Below, piece after piece: positions 8,150-17,192 of a DNA stretch of 64,000 nucleotides. The number at the start of each line of letters is the position of its first letter. Position 1 is the stretch's first letter. The position numbers and the translations under genes were made by a program. This stretch comes from G963677915 sp963677915 (GTDB lineage Bacteria; Bacillota; Clostridia; Lachnospirales; Vallitaleaceae): positions 1-64,000 of the forward strand of contig CAXXGE010000007.1 in assembly GCA_963677915.2 (NCBI GenBank). The letters are read 5' to 3'. Below the pieces are notes generated by a model. The model searched no databases, had not been told where the DNA came from, and worked only from the letters and a program-made list of their open reading frames with translations.

Positions 8150-9097
8150 TCAATACTTCATACAGTAGTATACTGCACCAACAATACCCGCATTGTTGCC
8201 AAGACTTGCGGCTTCAATCCTAAGGTTTTCTCTAAAGGCGACCATAACGTTCGCCAGCACCTTCTCTCTGACCTTTGATATAAACAGGTCCTCCTGCACA
8301 CTGACGCCCCCTCCAATCAGAATCGCTTCAGGATTGAAAATATGTGTCAGGCTGACCAGACCAGAAGCAATATGCCCTATCCATTCATTAATGACATCTT
8401 CAATTTGAGCATTGCCCTGTTCCAAAAGGCTAAAAATCAACCTTCCGTCAATATTGGAAGGCTTGATTCCCAGTTCTTCAAGAATACCGGCATCCTCGCG
8501 TACCTGTTCCACAAGCGCCTTCATTGATGCGTAACGCTCGTAGCAGCCCGTATTGCCGCATGTACATGTCTTTCCTGTATCGTTGATTGAGAAATGACCA
8601 AGTTCCCCGGCAATCCCCCTATGTCCTAGCAGGATCTCCGAGTTGATAATCACGCCTCCTCCGATGCCTGTTCCAATAGTGATGACGATAGCGTTACTGA
8701 AGTCTTTTGCGCTTCCTACCCATTTCTCTCCAATGGCCACGGCATTAGCATCATTGATGACCGTTGTGTGCAGGCCGTATTTCCTCTCCAGTTCTTTCTT
8801 GATTTCAGAGCCTTCCCAATTCTTTATATGCCCTGCGCTGCCGATAACCTTCCCTTGATAGGCATCAATCTGTCCTGTAGCCGAAACCCCGACACCTTCG
8901 AGGTCGCCGGGCACCATGCTCAGGCCGTCCAAAAAACGGTCGATACAATTAAGGACAGTATCAAGAATCGGCGTATCATAGTCGTCGAACGCCACGTCAT
9001 AAGAACTGGCATGGCTTATTTTGCCATGCCCGTTCACTATGCCCATCTTTACTGAAGTGCCTCCAATATCGATGCCAAGATAATTCAAATCCATCAC
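8150..9097 (-). CDS. nanK: ROK-family sugar kinase, likely N-acetylmannosamine kinase
   Basis: ROK kinases phosphorylate sugars with ATP. The protein (about 313 residues) has the phosphate loop LGIDIGGTSVK, the catalytic Asp segment VINDANAVAIGE, the sugar motif GTGIGGGVI and the zinc site of ROK proteins (GELGHFSI with CTCGNTGCYERYAS). The nan context, directly behind nanE, points to ManNAc as substrate. Possible starts are GTG 9097, ATG 9094 and TTG 9088; the GAGGTG site lies ideally before the TTG at 9088, so that may be the true start (MNYLGIDIGG). It overlaps the nanE stop and is the last gene of the operon. Confidence 0.87.
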   Translation of the reverse strand: MMDLNYLGIDIGGTSVKMGIVNGHGKISHASSYDVAFDDYDTPILDTVLNCIDRFLDGLSMVPGDLEGVGVSATGQIDAYQGKVIGSAGHIKNWEGSEIKKELERKYGLHTTVINDANAVAIGEKWVGSAKDFSNAIVITIGTGIGGGVIINSEILLGHRGIAGELGHFSINDTGKTCTCGNTGCYERYASMKALVEQVREDAGILEELGIKPSNIDGRLIFSLLEQGNAQIEDVINEWIGHIASGLVSLTHIFNPEAILIGGGVSVQEDLFISKVREKVLANVMVAFRENLRIEAASLGNNAGIVGAVYYCMKY

Positions 9098-9792
9098 CTC
9101 TTTTTTTCCGCTGCAATAAAGCGGCTTGCTATTTCCTTCGGTCTTGTAATGGCACCGCCAACCACCACGGAATACGCACCGTTTTCGAACATTTTTGTCA
9201 CCTGCTCAGGATAGTGTATTCTTCCCTCGGCGATGACAGGGATTGTTACGGTTTTAGCCAGTTTTTTCACCAGTTCGGAGTCCGGTCCGCTGGATTTCGG
9301 GGAGTTTTCTGTATAGCCACTCATAGTTGTTCCAACGAGGTCCACCCCAGCTTTCCAGGCGTTGACTCCTTCCTCATAATTAGAAATATCTGCCATCAGA
9401 ACGATGTCCGGGTATTTCTCCTTGATCAGTGCAATATACTCACCTACCGCGAGTCCGTCGCCACGCTTTCTCAGTGTACAGTCAAGTGCCACTATATCCG
9501 CTCCTGCATCGACAAGCTGGTCGACTTCCAACATCGTAGCCGTGATATACGACTCATACCCCGGGTACTCCTTCTTAATCAAACCGATAACAGGCAGTCC
9601 AGTCTCTTGCTTGATCGAGATGATATCATTTATACCATTGGCCCTGATAGCACAGGCACCAGCCTCCTTCGCTGCCCTAGCCATCAGGTACATAATGGAA
9701 TTATCCTCCACATACAGCGGCTCTCCCGGCAATGCCTGGCAAGAGACAATGACCTTTCCCTGTATTGTATTCAATAGTTCACTCTTTGTCAT
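9094..9792 (-). CDS. nanE: N-acetylmannosamine-6-phosphate 2-epimerase
   Basis: NanE turns ManNAc-6-P into GlcNAc-6-P, feeding NagA. The 232-residue TIM-barrel protein shows the family segments VIVSCQALPGEPLY, AIRANGINDI, PVIGLIKKEY, ADIVALDCTLRKR (catalytic Lys/Asp region), DLVGTTMSGYT and PVIAEGRI. The start is the ATG at 9792, in an ATGA overlap with the end of the flavoprotein gene and behind GAGGTGG, so translation is coupled. The stop overlaps the start region of the ROK kinase gene. Confidence 0.95.
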   Translation of the reverse strand: MTKSELLNTIQGKVIVSCQALPGEPLYVEDNSIMYLMARAAKEAGACAIRANGINDIISIKQETGLPVIGLIKKEYPGYESYITATMLEVDQLVDAGADIVALDCTLRKRGDGLAVGEYIALIKEKYPDIVLMADISNYEEGVNAWKAGVDLVGTTMSGYTENSPKSSGPDSELVKKLAKTVTIPVIAEGRIHYPEQVTKMFENGAYSVVVGGAITRPKEIASRFIAAEKKR

Positions 9793-11471
9793 AAGCCACC
9801 TCTGGTTCTTTCCTCTTTTTGATACTTGCAGCATATATGTCCTTCACTGTTTCTGAACGTTGTTATCGGATATCCGCATTCGCTGTCTGTAAAGGGATAG
9901 TCGGTTCTGTAATGTGAACCCCTGCTTTCCTTTCGGAGCAGGATTGCGTTCAGCACGTGCTTACTGACTTCAATGCAGGCAATAAGTTCATATGTGTCCC
10001 TGATTTCTCTAAAGTACTCAACACTATCTCTCAACATGACGACCGGTTTTTTCACTATTCCTTTTTCAATTTCATCCAGTTCCACCAAGGAATCCCGAAC
10101 CTTAGATTCCGTCCTCTCCAACATTGCCGCACGAAAATTCAACTCCTGTACGCGTTCTGTCAGCTTTCTCGCCTCTGATATACGAAACAGCTCGACGTCC
10201 TCTGGCATGTCAGCACATTCCTGTTGATGTTCAGCATATCTTGCAGCATTCCTGCCTGCAATTCTCCCGAAAACCAGTCCGTTGGCAGTCGAAAGGCCGC
10301 CGATACGGTCAGCGCCGTGCATCCCTCCAGTTGCCTCGCCACAGGCGTATAAACCCGGGATTCCCGTTTCGCATTGCGGGTTTATTCTTATTCCGCCGTT
10401 TGAGGCATGGTAGAAGATACCAAGCTGCACTTCTTCATCCATCGTCAAATGCTTATTCTCCCTCAACCAGTTGAAGTATATTCTGACAAACTCCTGCGGG
10501 TTATCTTTAATGGTTTTTTTATACCTTAAAGTGACACCCCTTTCATCTTTGCTGAATCGCCTGAATATTTCGAAGTCTATCCACTTCGATTCCAGCCTGC
10601 TTGTAAAGGGACCATGGGTCGACCTCATTTCAAGCAACCTGTCTAGTTCGTCTGGACTATATCCCTCGAATATGGATGCACCTGCTGACGGGTCCAAAAA
10701 CTCGCTATGAATGAATATCTTCTCGTTGAATATCGTCTTTGGAGCTTTTGTCAGAAAACCTGGCATCATTTGCATGAACTCGATATTTACAAGCTCTGCG
10801 CCCGCCTTCAATGCAAGGTAATGTCCCATCGCCTTGATGTCTGATGTATTGAGTCGATATTTGAAAAGTCCTCCGAGTCCACCTGTAGCGATGACCATGC
10901 TTTTGCATTCTATCCTAGAAATCCCATATTCAAGATGTACCCCTATGGCTGAGACGACTTTCCCTCCAGCACTCATCGTATCGATGATTTCCACATCCGG
11001 CATAAGCCTGACTCTTGCTTGTTCAAGCCTAAGCGAAAGCGCATCTTTGGCTCCCTTCTGGACAATGCCATTCCAGCTGCGGCTTTTATGGTCGAAACAA
11101 GGTATGAAGGCTTTCTCGTCTTTATTTTCTGCTTCCCTAAGAGGCACGCCATAGTCCTTCAAGACCCCGATGCTTTCATCGATATGTTCAATAAAGACAT
11201 CGACAAGCTCATCGTCGCTCATGTTCATGCCTACGTCCTTGATTGTCTCTTTTAGATCGTCTATATCTTCTGCATTTTCAGGACCTATTAACCCGAACCC
11301 CCACGTGCCAGGATAGAAGCTGGAGCCCGAGAAAATGTTCCTTGAGCTGACAAGGCATACCTCGGCCCCTTTTTCGGCTGCGGACAGCGCGGCCATAATT
11401 CCAGCAATGCCCGCTCCAACAACCAGGACATCCGTCCTATACACTTTATCGACTTTCATTTTCCTTGTCAC
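9789..11471 (-). CDS. FAD-dependent oxidoreductase of the fumarate reductase/aspartate oxidase type
   Basis: A 560-residue flavoprotein. Near the N-terminus is a dinucleotide-binding loop (VLVVGAGIAGIMAA). The C-terminal FAD contact GGMHGADRIGGLSTANGLVF and the preceding NGGIRINPQCETGIPGLYACGEA match fumarate reductase, succinate dehydrogenase and L-aspartate oxidase flavoproteins; THGPFTSR resembles their capping-domain active site. No signal peptide or heme or FeS motif is seen, so it is probably cytoplasmic. It sits between oppF (overlapping) and nanE (ATGA overlap), inside a sialic acid operon where no redox step is known. The start may be GTG 11471 or ATG 11459; neither has a strong ribosome site. 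The substrate is unknown; a sialic acid derivative or a carboxylic acid is only a guess. Confidence 0.82.
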   Translation of the reverse strand: MTRKMKVDKVYRTDVLVVGAGIAGIMAALSAAEKGAEVCLVSSRNIFSGSSFYPGTWGFGLIGPENAEDIDDLKETIKDVGMNMSDDELVDVFIEHIDESIGVLKDYGVPLREAENKDEKAFIPCFDHKSRSWNGIVQKGAKDALSLRLEQARVRLMPDVEIIDTMSAGGKVVSAIGVHLEYGISRIECKSMVIATGGLGGLFKYRLNTSDIKAMGHYLALKAGAELVNIEFMQMMPGFLTKAPKTIFNEKIFIHSEFLDPSAGASIFEGYSPDELDRLLEMRSTHGPFTSRLESKWIDFEIFRRFSKDERGVTLRYKKTIKDNPQEFVRIYFNWLRENKHLTMDEEVQLGIFYHASNGGIRINPQCETGIPGLYACGEATGGMHGADRIGGLSTANGLVFGRIAGRNAARYAEHQQECADMPEDVELFRISEARKLTERVQELNFRAAMLERTESKVRDSLVELDEIEKGIVKKPVVMLRDSVEYFREIRDTYELIACIEVSKHVLNAILLRKESRGSHYRTDYPFTDSECGYPITTFRNSEGHICCKYQKEERTRGGL

Positions 11472-12495
11472 CGTTCAATCTTCCTATAGTATCCACTGCA
11501 AAATGGCATGCGACATAATGCTCTTTACCGCCAACTTCATATCGGACCAACTCGGGTCTTTGCTCCTTGCAGACTGCCTGGCAGTATCTGCATCTTGTAT
11601 GGAAACTGCAACCGGACGGCGGGTTGACCGGACTCGGAACATCACCTTCCAGCAGGATCCGTTTCTTTTCATAATCGATGTCTGCAACAGGTATCGCCGA
11701 AAGCAGCGCTTGCGTGTAGGGATGGATAGTGTGCTTGTATAGTTGCTCGGCATCGGTCAGTTCGACAATCCTACCCAGATACATAACAGCGATTCGGTCG
11801 CTGATGTATTCCACCACACTTAGGTCATGGGTGATGAAGATATACGTAAGATTCTTTTCCTCTTTTAGCTTCTTCAAGAGTTTCAGCACCTGCGCTTGGA
11901 TTGATACGTCAAGAGCACTGACGGCTTCATCGCAGATGACCAGTTCCGGGTTTATACAGAGAGCTCTGGCTATTCCAATCCTCTGCCGTTGCCCACCGGA
12001 GAACTCGTGCGGGAAACGATCCATGTACTCCCTGCGCATGTTGACCGCTTCCAGGATGTCACCTATTATTTTCCGCCGTTCATTTTTCGTTTTGACCCCG
12101 AATTTCTTTAGTGGATCTGAGAGCGACTGGTAAATCGTGAACGATGGATTTAGTGATGAATGGGGATCCTGGAAAACAATCTGGATTTTCTTCCGCGCCT
12201 CGTCCATGTCTTCCTTATTAAGACTTGCTAAGTCTTTCGGGGCACCTTCAAAATGGTAGACCATCTCACCTTCAGTCGGTTTATACAGTTGAAGTATCGT
12301 TTTACCCAGCGTCGTTTTTCCGCACCCAGACTCTCCAACGAGTCCCAACGTCTCCCCTTTGTAGACGGTCAGGTCGATATCGTTTACAGCTTTCACATGG
12401 TTGACCGTCTTCCCAAGCCATCCTCCTTTGATAGGAAAATGTGTTTTAAGCCCTTTTATGACCAAAAGCGGTTCTTTCACTTGGTTATTCGACAT
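11446..12495 (-). CDS. Opp/Dpp-type ABC transporter ATP-binding protein (OppF-like)
   Basis: ATPase subunit of an oligopeptide-family importer, 349 residues. It shows Walker A GESGCGKTT, signature FSGGQRQRIGIARAL, Walker B LVICDEAVSALD and switch His in FITHDLSVV. The C-terminal oligopeptide/dipeptide transporter domain carries the cysteine cluster CSFHTRCRYC, which in this family can hold a FeS cluster. It overlaps the gene upstream (oppD-like) and the flavoprotein gene downstream. With its four partners it makes a full importer, judged by context to carry sialic acid or a sialoside. Confidence 0.9.
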   Translation of the reverse strand: MSNNQVKEPLLVIKGLKTHFPIKGGWLGKTVNHVKAVNDIDLTVYKGETLGLVGESGCGKTTLGKTILQLYKPTEGEMVYHFEGAPKDLASLNKEDMDEARKKIQIVFQDPHSSLNPSFTIYQSLSDPLKKFGVKTKNERRKIIGDILEAVNMRREYMDRFPHEFSGGQRQRIGIARALCINPELVICDEAVSALDVSIQAQVLKLLKKLKEEKNLTYIFITHDLSVVEYISDRIAVMYLGRIVELTDAEQLYKHTIHPYTQALLSAIPVADIDYEKKRILLEGDVPSPVNPPSGCSFHTRCRYCQAVCKEQRPELVRYEVGGKEHYVACHFAVDTIGRLNGDKENESR

Positions 12496-13495
12496 CAGCC
12501 ATCACCTCCTGGCATTTGATACAGCGGACCATGTGTGTACCGCCCACTTGATTTTCCTCAGGCATGGCGTAGCTGCATTCCTCGCTGGCATAATCGCATC
12601 GCGGCGCAAACTGGCATCCTTTTGGACGATTGAATGGATCCGGTGTAGATCCCTTGATTGGATTGATATCCTGACCGGCGCCCTTACCCAGAATAGGAAT
12701 GGACTTGAGCAGCGCCTTTGTATAGGGATGTCCCGGTTTTTTGAGCACCTCACGGGCTGTTCCGCTCTCGATGATGTTGCCCATATACATGACAGCTACA
12801 TTGTCCGCCAATTCACAGACAACGCCCATGTCATGAGTAATCAGCATAATTGCTGTGTTGAATTCTTTCTTCAATTTATCCATCAGCTCGAATATTTGCG
12901 CCTGGATTGTCACGTCGAGTGCCGTCGTCGGTTCATCTGCAATCAAGACCTTGGGATCGCAACTCATGGCCATCGCTATCATTGCTCGCTGTCTCATTCC
13001 TCCGGAGTATTGATGAGGATACTCGTCTATCCTTTTTTCCGGATAAGGGATGCCCATGTCCTTCAGAAGCTGCAGTGTCTTTTCCCTTGCGGCTTTTCTG
13101 CTGATTTTCTTATGGGTTCGAATCATCTCGCTGATCTGGGATCCGACCGTATAGACAGGATTGAGCGCTGTCATCGGATCCTGGAAGATCATCGCGATGT
13201 CTTTCCCCCTAAGGGACCTCATTGCCTTGCCGTTCTTGTCCAGCTCATGGATTCCGATATCGCCGCGTTCCTCACTATGATAGATGATTTCTCCCTCTTC
13301 AATTCTTGAAAGCTTAGGCAACAGCTGCATGATTGAAGAAGCTGTCACACTTTTACCACAGCCGGATTCTCCTACGATGCAGAGCGTCTTCCCTTTAACG
13401 ACATCCATCGAGATGCCATTGATCGCCTTGTTGCAGCGCTGGTTTGTATAGAAATATGTCTTAAGGTCTCTAACCGATATTACTGTTTCTTGCAT
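12485..13495 (-). CDS. Opp/Dpp-type ABC transporter ATP-binding protein (OppD-like)
   Basis: Second ATPase of the importer, 336 residues from the ATG at 13495 (MQETVISVRDLKTYF), which follows an AGGAGGAGAG ribosome site. Motifs are GESGCGKS (Walker A), YSGGMRQRAMIAMAM (signature), VLIADEPTTALD (Walker B) and LITHDMGVV. The C-terminal extension has CQFAPRCDYASEEC, the cysteine motif of Opp ATPases. A longer in-frame reading upstream lacks family similarity and overlaps the permease gene, so it was not used. It stops within the start region of the oppF-like gene. Confidence 0.91.
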   Translation of the reverse strand: MQETVISVRDLKTYFYTNQRCNKAINGISMDVVKGKTLCIVGESGCGKSVTASSIMQLLPKLSRIEEGEIIYHSEERGDIGIHELDKNGKAMRSLRGKDIAMIFQDPMTALNPVYTVGSQISEMIRTHKKISRKAAREKTLQLLKDMGIPYPEKRIDEYPHQYSGGMRQRAMIAMAMSCDPKVLIADEPTTALDVTIQAQIFELMDKLKKEFNTAIMLITHDMGVVCELADNVAVMYMGNIIESGTAREVLKKPGHPYTKALLKSIPILGKGAGQDINPIKGSTPDPFNRPKGCQFAPRCDYASEECSYAMPEENQVGGTHMVRCIKCQEVMADVE

Positions 13496-13506
13496 GTTCT
13501 CTCCTC

Positions 13507-14433
13507 CTAGCCTTGTTGAGTCGGATCCGTTGTATCTCGCAGGCCGTCGCCAAGGAAATTGATGCTCATGACGAACAGCGATATGACAAGACCAACAGGC
13601 AACCACATCCACCAGCTGTTTTGAAGTGTATAGAGGTCCTGTGCTGCATTAAGGATATTGCCCCATGTCGGCACTTCAAGCGGGACACCGAGCCCCAGGA
13701 AGCTAAGCGCTGCCTCTTCAAGGATGAACATCGCCGTGCTCAATGTGATATTGACGACTACCGGACCGATTGCGTTAGGCAGCATATGCTTGTAGCATAT
13801 CAGGAAATCGTTCAGGCCGAAGACCTTCAGCGACTGGACATATTCCTCTTCCCTTATAGACAGTATCTGCGAGCGCACCATCCTGAATGAGGAGCTCCAG
13901 CCTGTAATAATAAATATGATGATGATATTGGCGACACTTTGCCCCAGTATGGCAACAAGCATCAGGACGAGGATCAGCTGTGGGAAGGACATGAACACTT
14001 CGGAAATCCTCACCATTGCTCTATCGAATAATCCACCCTTGTATCCACTGTACGCACCGAAGAGGATGCCAAGGACTCCGCACCCCAATGCGCTTCCAAA
14101 ACCAATTCCTATCGACAGCCTGCCTCCGTACAGGATTCTGCTGAAGATATCCCTGCCGATTTTATCAGTACCAAGTAGGTGCTCTGACGAAGGCGTTTTC
14201 AATATGGATTTCATGTCGACTGCCAAAGGACTATAGTCTGTAATTAAAGGGGCAAAAATGCATGCAAGCAGTATAATAGTAAACACTACGGTACCGACAA
14301 CCGCCAATTGGTTATTCAAAAATTTACGCAGTGTACGGTTCTTTATTCTCCCTCCGGCTTTACCGGCTTCTTCCAAAGCTTTCAGCCTGTCGAGTCTTTT
14401 ATTGAAGCGTGCTTTTTGTGAAAATGCAATCAT
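13507..14433 (-). CDS. Opp/Dpp-type ABC transporter permease (OppC-like)
   Basis: Inner-membrane permease, 308 residues from the ATG at 14433, placed behind TAGGAGG. A first membrane segment near the N-terminus (LAVVGTVVFTIILLACIF) is followed by the extracytoplasmic HLLGTDKIGRDIFSR motif typical of OppC/DppC, and by the EAA-type loop contacting the ATPase (LNDFLICYKHMLPNAIGPV). The ending DGLRDTTDPTQQG also fits the family (usually DPR or DPT). It pairs with the OppB-like protein to form the channel. Confidence 0.91.
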   Translation of the reverse strand: MIAFSQKARFNKRLDRLKALEEAGKAGGRIKNRTLRKFLNNQLAVVGTVVFTIILLACIFAPLITDYSPLAVDMKSILKTPSSEHLLGTDKIGRDIFSRILYGGRLSIGIGFGSALGCGVLGILFGAYSGYKGGLFDRAMVRISEVFMSFPQLILVLMLVAILGQSVANIIIIFIITGWSSSFRMVRSQILSIREEEYVQSLKVFGLNDFLICYKHMLPNAIGPVVVNITLSTAMFILEEAALSFLGLGVPLEVPTWGNILNAAQDLYTLQNSWWMWLPVGLVISLFVMSINFLGDGLRDTTDPTQQG

Positions 14434-14443
14434 GGACTTCCTC

Positions 14444-15406
14444 CTAGGCATCAAGCTTAACTCTTGGATCGAGCAGCGCAGTCAGTATATCAACGATGGT
14501 GCTGGCAAAAAGGACCATAATGACAAAGAGTAGAGCTATCATCATGACCAGGTTATAGTTAGCTGAGCGAACCGCAGAATTAAAAGCATTTCCTATGCCG
14601 GGCCATTGGAAAACAGATTCGATCACGACCGATCCGGCAATCAATGCAGGGAGCCTGAAACTGACCAGTACAACAACTGGCGTAAGCGAAACCCTTAAAC
14701 CATGGATCAGGTTGACCTTCCATTCAGGTATCCCTTTGCTTCTTGCCGTTCGTATGAACTCCTTGTTCATCGTATTCAACATGCTTGTCCTTGCGTACCT
14801 CATGACACCTGCAGTCAGGGACAAACCTAGCACAACCGAAGGCAAGACTAAATATTTGATTCTGTCCATGAATGCAGTAGCATTTGGATCCATCCTTCCA
14901 CCGACTGGCAGCCAATCCAACTGAAGAGCAAAAATCAATATACAAATCATACCGAAGAAGAACTGGGGAATGGAGACCCCCAGCATTCCTGCTACTGTCA
15001 AGGCATGATCACCCAGCGTCCCCTTCCTTATGGCGCCTAAAACACCCAGTAGACTTCCAAGGAGCGTTGATATCAAGAGCGCCGCACCTGACAATTCAAG
15101 TGTTGCAGGAAGGAGCTCTTTTAACAGTTGGCTGACAGGTACGCCACTCGACGAACTGTATCCAAAGTTTCCGTGCAGTATCTGCCATAACCATTTGAAG
15201 TAGCGGACCACAAACGGATCGTTTAATCCATATGATTCACGCAGTGCTTGAAGCTGAGCTTCAGACATTCTCGCCAGTGCCTCCGGGTCCATCAGGTGGG
15301 ACACGGCATCGCCCGGCGTCAAGTCCAGCAGCCAGTAAATGAGAAATGTGATGATAAATAGCATCGGGATCATCCCGGCTATTTTCTTGACGACGAACTT
15401 AAGCAT
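14444..15406 (-). CDS. Opp/Dpp-type ABC transporter permease (OppB-like)
   Basis: Inner-membrane permease, 320 residues. It starts MLKFVVKKIAGMIPMLFIIT, with the first membrane helix at the N-terminus, has a long loop (PGDAVSHLMDPEALARMSEA) like OppB/DppB, the EAA-type loop (TARSKGIPEWKVNLIHGLRV) and ends ALLDPRVKLDA as is usual. The ATG follows AAAGGAGG. Its stop lies 11 nt inside the upstream region of the oppC-like gene, so the permeases are coupled. Confidence 0.92.
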   Translation of the reverse strand: MLKFVVKKIAGMIPMLFIITFLIYWLLDLTPGDAVSHLMDPEALARMSEAQLQALRESYGLNDPFVVRYFKWLWQILHGNFGYSSSSGVPVSQLLKELLPATLELSGAALLISTLLGSLLGVLGAIRKGTLGDHALTVAGMLGVSIPQFFFGMICILIFALQLDWLPVGGRMDPNATAFMDRIKYLVLPSVVLGLSLTAGVMRYARTSMLNTMNKEFIRTARSKGIPEWKVNLIHGLRVSLTPVVVLVSFRLPALIAGSVVIESVFQWPGIGNAFNSAVRSANYNLVMMIALLFVIMVLFASTIVDILTALLDPRVKLDA

Positions 15407-15429
15407 TCGAGGCCTCCTTTAATAAGTAC

Positions 15430-15458
15430 GGGAGGTTGCATACAAGTTACAACCTCCC
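15430..15458. other. Intergenic hairpin between binding protein and permease genes
   Basis: A 9-bp perfect stem (GGGAGGTTG and its complement) with an 11-nt loop lies between the binding-protein stop and oppB. No T run follows on the minus strand, so it looks like an mRNA-stabilising or partial-stop structure, as often found after binding-protein genes that need more product than the permeases. Confidence 0.6.
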
Positions 15459-15506
15459 AGGTGATATTGAATATGCAGCTTAGTATCCTTATGCTAGTGT
15501 ATCTTT

Positions 15507-17192
15507 TTATTCAACGACCCAGTTCTGGATATCCCAGTTGTAGTTGAACTGAGGATTGCCGATTTCTGAAGCACCCTCTTTAATTTTGTCGCTAGTGATT
15601 ACGAAGATCGGTTGATAGTACAGCGCTTTGCAAAACAATGATTCGTTCTCGTATTTTTGAAGATCGTAAAATGCTTTCTGCTGCGTTGCCGTATCCATGG
15701 AAGCATTCGTTGCATCAATCAAGCCGCTCAGCGTATTATCTGAAGGCGTGTGGGAGTTTATAGATGCGCCATCCCTAAATCTATCATAGTATTCATGGAG
15801 AGACAGTGCACCGATGCCTGCATAGGCCATATCCCACTTGACTGCCGATGGTCCGTTCTCTGTATCCTCAGGCGTAGCCCAGAGAAGTGTTGCCAAGTCT
15901 CCTTCAACAAGCCTGAAATTCATTTTGATGCCGACTTGGGACAGATATGCCTGGATGATTGTCATCAGGTCGACAGTAAGCTGATCGGTGTAGTAATATA
16001 CTACATCGAGCTCTGTGTCAGGGTTCCAACCAGCCTCCGCAAGAAGCTCTTTGGCCTTTTCCGGATTGTATGTGTAGTCGTTCAGTCCCTCGACCTTGTC
16101 CTTGCCGTTCGGTGTCAAGCTATTTGCAGTTGTCGCTGCACCTTGGAATACTCCTTCGAGTATAGAATCCATATCCAGTGCATAAGCGATGGCTTGACGG
16201 ACCCTTCCATCAGACAAAGGAGATTGAGAGCCGTCATCCTTAGGGAATTTGTTCATGTAGAAGAGACGGGTGTAACGAATGTCTACCTTTTCAATATTAA
16301 TCCCTTCAACACCTTGCAGCGCTTGGATGTCGGCAATATTCTTCGTGTATGCGTAGTCGATCAGACCAGCTTTCACGTTGGAAACAAGATTCTCGTCGCT
16401 TTCACCTTTGCTGGGATTTAGATGAATCGTATAGTCTGCTGTTCCATCCCAATACTTGTCGAATCCTTCAAGCAACGTATAGTTGTTCATCTTGACCTCT
16501 TTGATTGTAAACGGACCAGAGCCGACAGGATTCTGGAAGAAGGCGGCCTGTTGGAAATTCAGTGGGTCTACATCAGCAAAATACTTTTGAGGCAGGATGG
16601 CAAACTGGGTAAATGTTAGTAGCGCATCCGGAGCAACTCCCGAGAATGCGATTGTTATCATGTTGCCATCCACTTGAATGCCACTAATTTCGTCAGCCGT
16701 TCCATCAAGGTATTCATCAACACCTTCAATCGCCTTGAAAGTGGAAGTGAATACAGAATTGATTGATGGTGTTCTCAACGAGTACTCGATACTCCATTTG
16801 ACATCTGACGCTTTGACAGGATCTCCATCATGCCAGAACAAGTTGTCTCTGAGTGTGAAAGCGAGCAATTTGCCGTCTCCGCTCAACTCGTAGCTCTCTG
16901 CCATTTTCCCTTCACCAGCTAAAGGGCTCAACGAAGCATCCGCAAGAAGCAAATGGTCGTACATGACTTTATTGTAGAAAAACGTTCCCGGGTTTAGCCA
17001 CGGTGCTTCAAAGAATTCCTCAGGACCACCATTTGAATATAAGACTTTCCCGTCTTCTACCGTCACATTTCCCTTTTCTTGGGACTGGGATTCAGTCATG
17101 TCTTGCCCGCTTGTGGTGTCATCTTTCTGACCGCATGCCGATAACCCAAGAATCATGCTGGTAATTAGTAGTAAGGCAATTATTCTTTTCAT
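15507..17192 (-). CDS. Family-5 extracellular solute-binding lipoprotein (Opp/Sat-type)
   Basis: A 561-residue binding protein with a lipoprotein signal peptide: basic start MKRIIALLL, hydrophobic core, and lipobox LGLSAC with the modified Cys at residue 20. The mature part shows the SBP_bac_5 pattern: LAFTLRDNLFWHDGDPVKASDVKWS, FFQNPVGSGPFTI, VRQAIAYALDMDSI, YNPEKAKELLAEAGWNP. Family members bind peptides, nickel, sugars or, in SatA, sialic acid. Gene order directly before oppBCDF and in the nan operon favours sialic acid or a sialylated sugar. Its ATG overlaps the rpiR stop (ATGA) and has GGAGGATGA ahead. Confidence 0.9.
   Translation of the reverse strand: MKRIIALLLITSMILGLSACGQKDDTTSGQDMTESQSQEKGNVTVEDGKVLYSNGGPEEFFEAPWLNPGTFFYNKVMYDHLLLADASLSPLAGEGKMAESYELSGDGKLLAFTLRDNLFWHDGDPVKASDVKWSIEYSLRTPSINSVFTSTFKAIEGVDEYLDGTADEISGIQVDGNMITIAFSGVAPDALLTFTQFAILPQKYFADVDPLNFQQAAFFQNPVGSGPFTIKEVKMNNYTLLEGFDKYWDGTADYTIHLNPSKGESDENLVSNVKAGLIDYAYTKNIADIQALQGVEGINIEKVDIRYTRLFYMNKFPKDDGSQSPLSDGRVRQAIAYALDMDSILEGVFQGAATTANSLTPNGKDKVEGLNDYTYNPEKAKELLAEAGWNPDTELDVVYYYTDQLTVDLMTIIQAYLSQVGIKMNFRLVEGDLATLLWATPEDTENGPSAVKWDMAYAGIGALSLHEYYDRFRDGASINSHTPSDNTLSGLIDATNASMDTATQQKAFYDLQKYENESLFCKALYYQPIFVITSDKIKEGASEIGNPQFNYNWDIQNWVVE

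Noticed and set aside
12401..13309. A 302-codon plus-strand frame opposite the Opp ATPase genes
   Set aside because: Antisense to two motif-complete ATPases and without a ribosome site.
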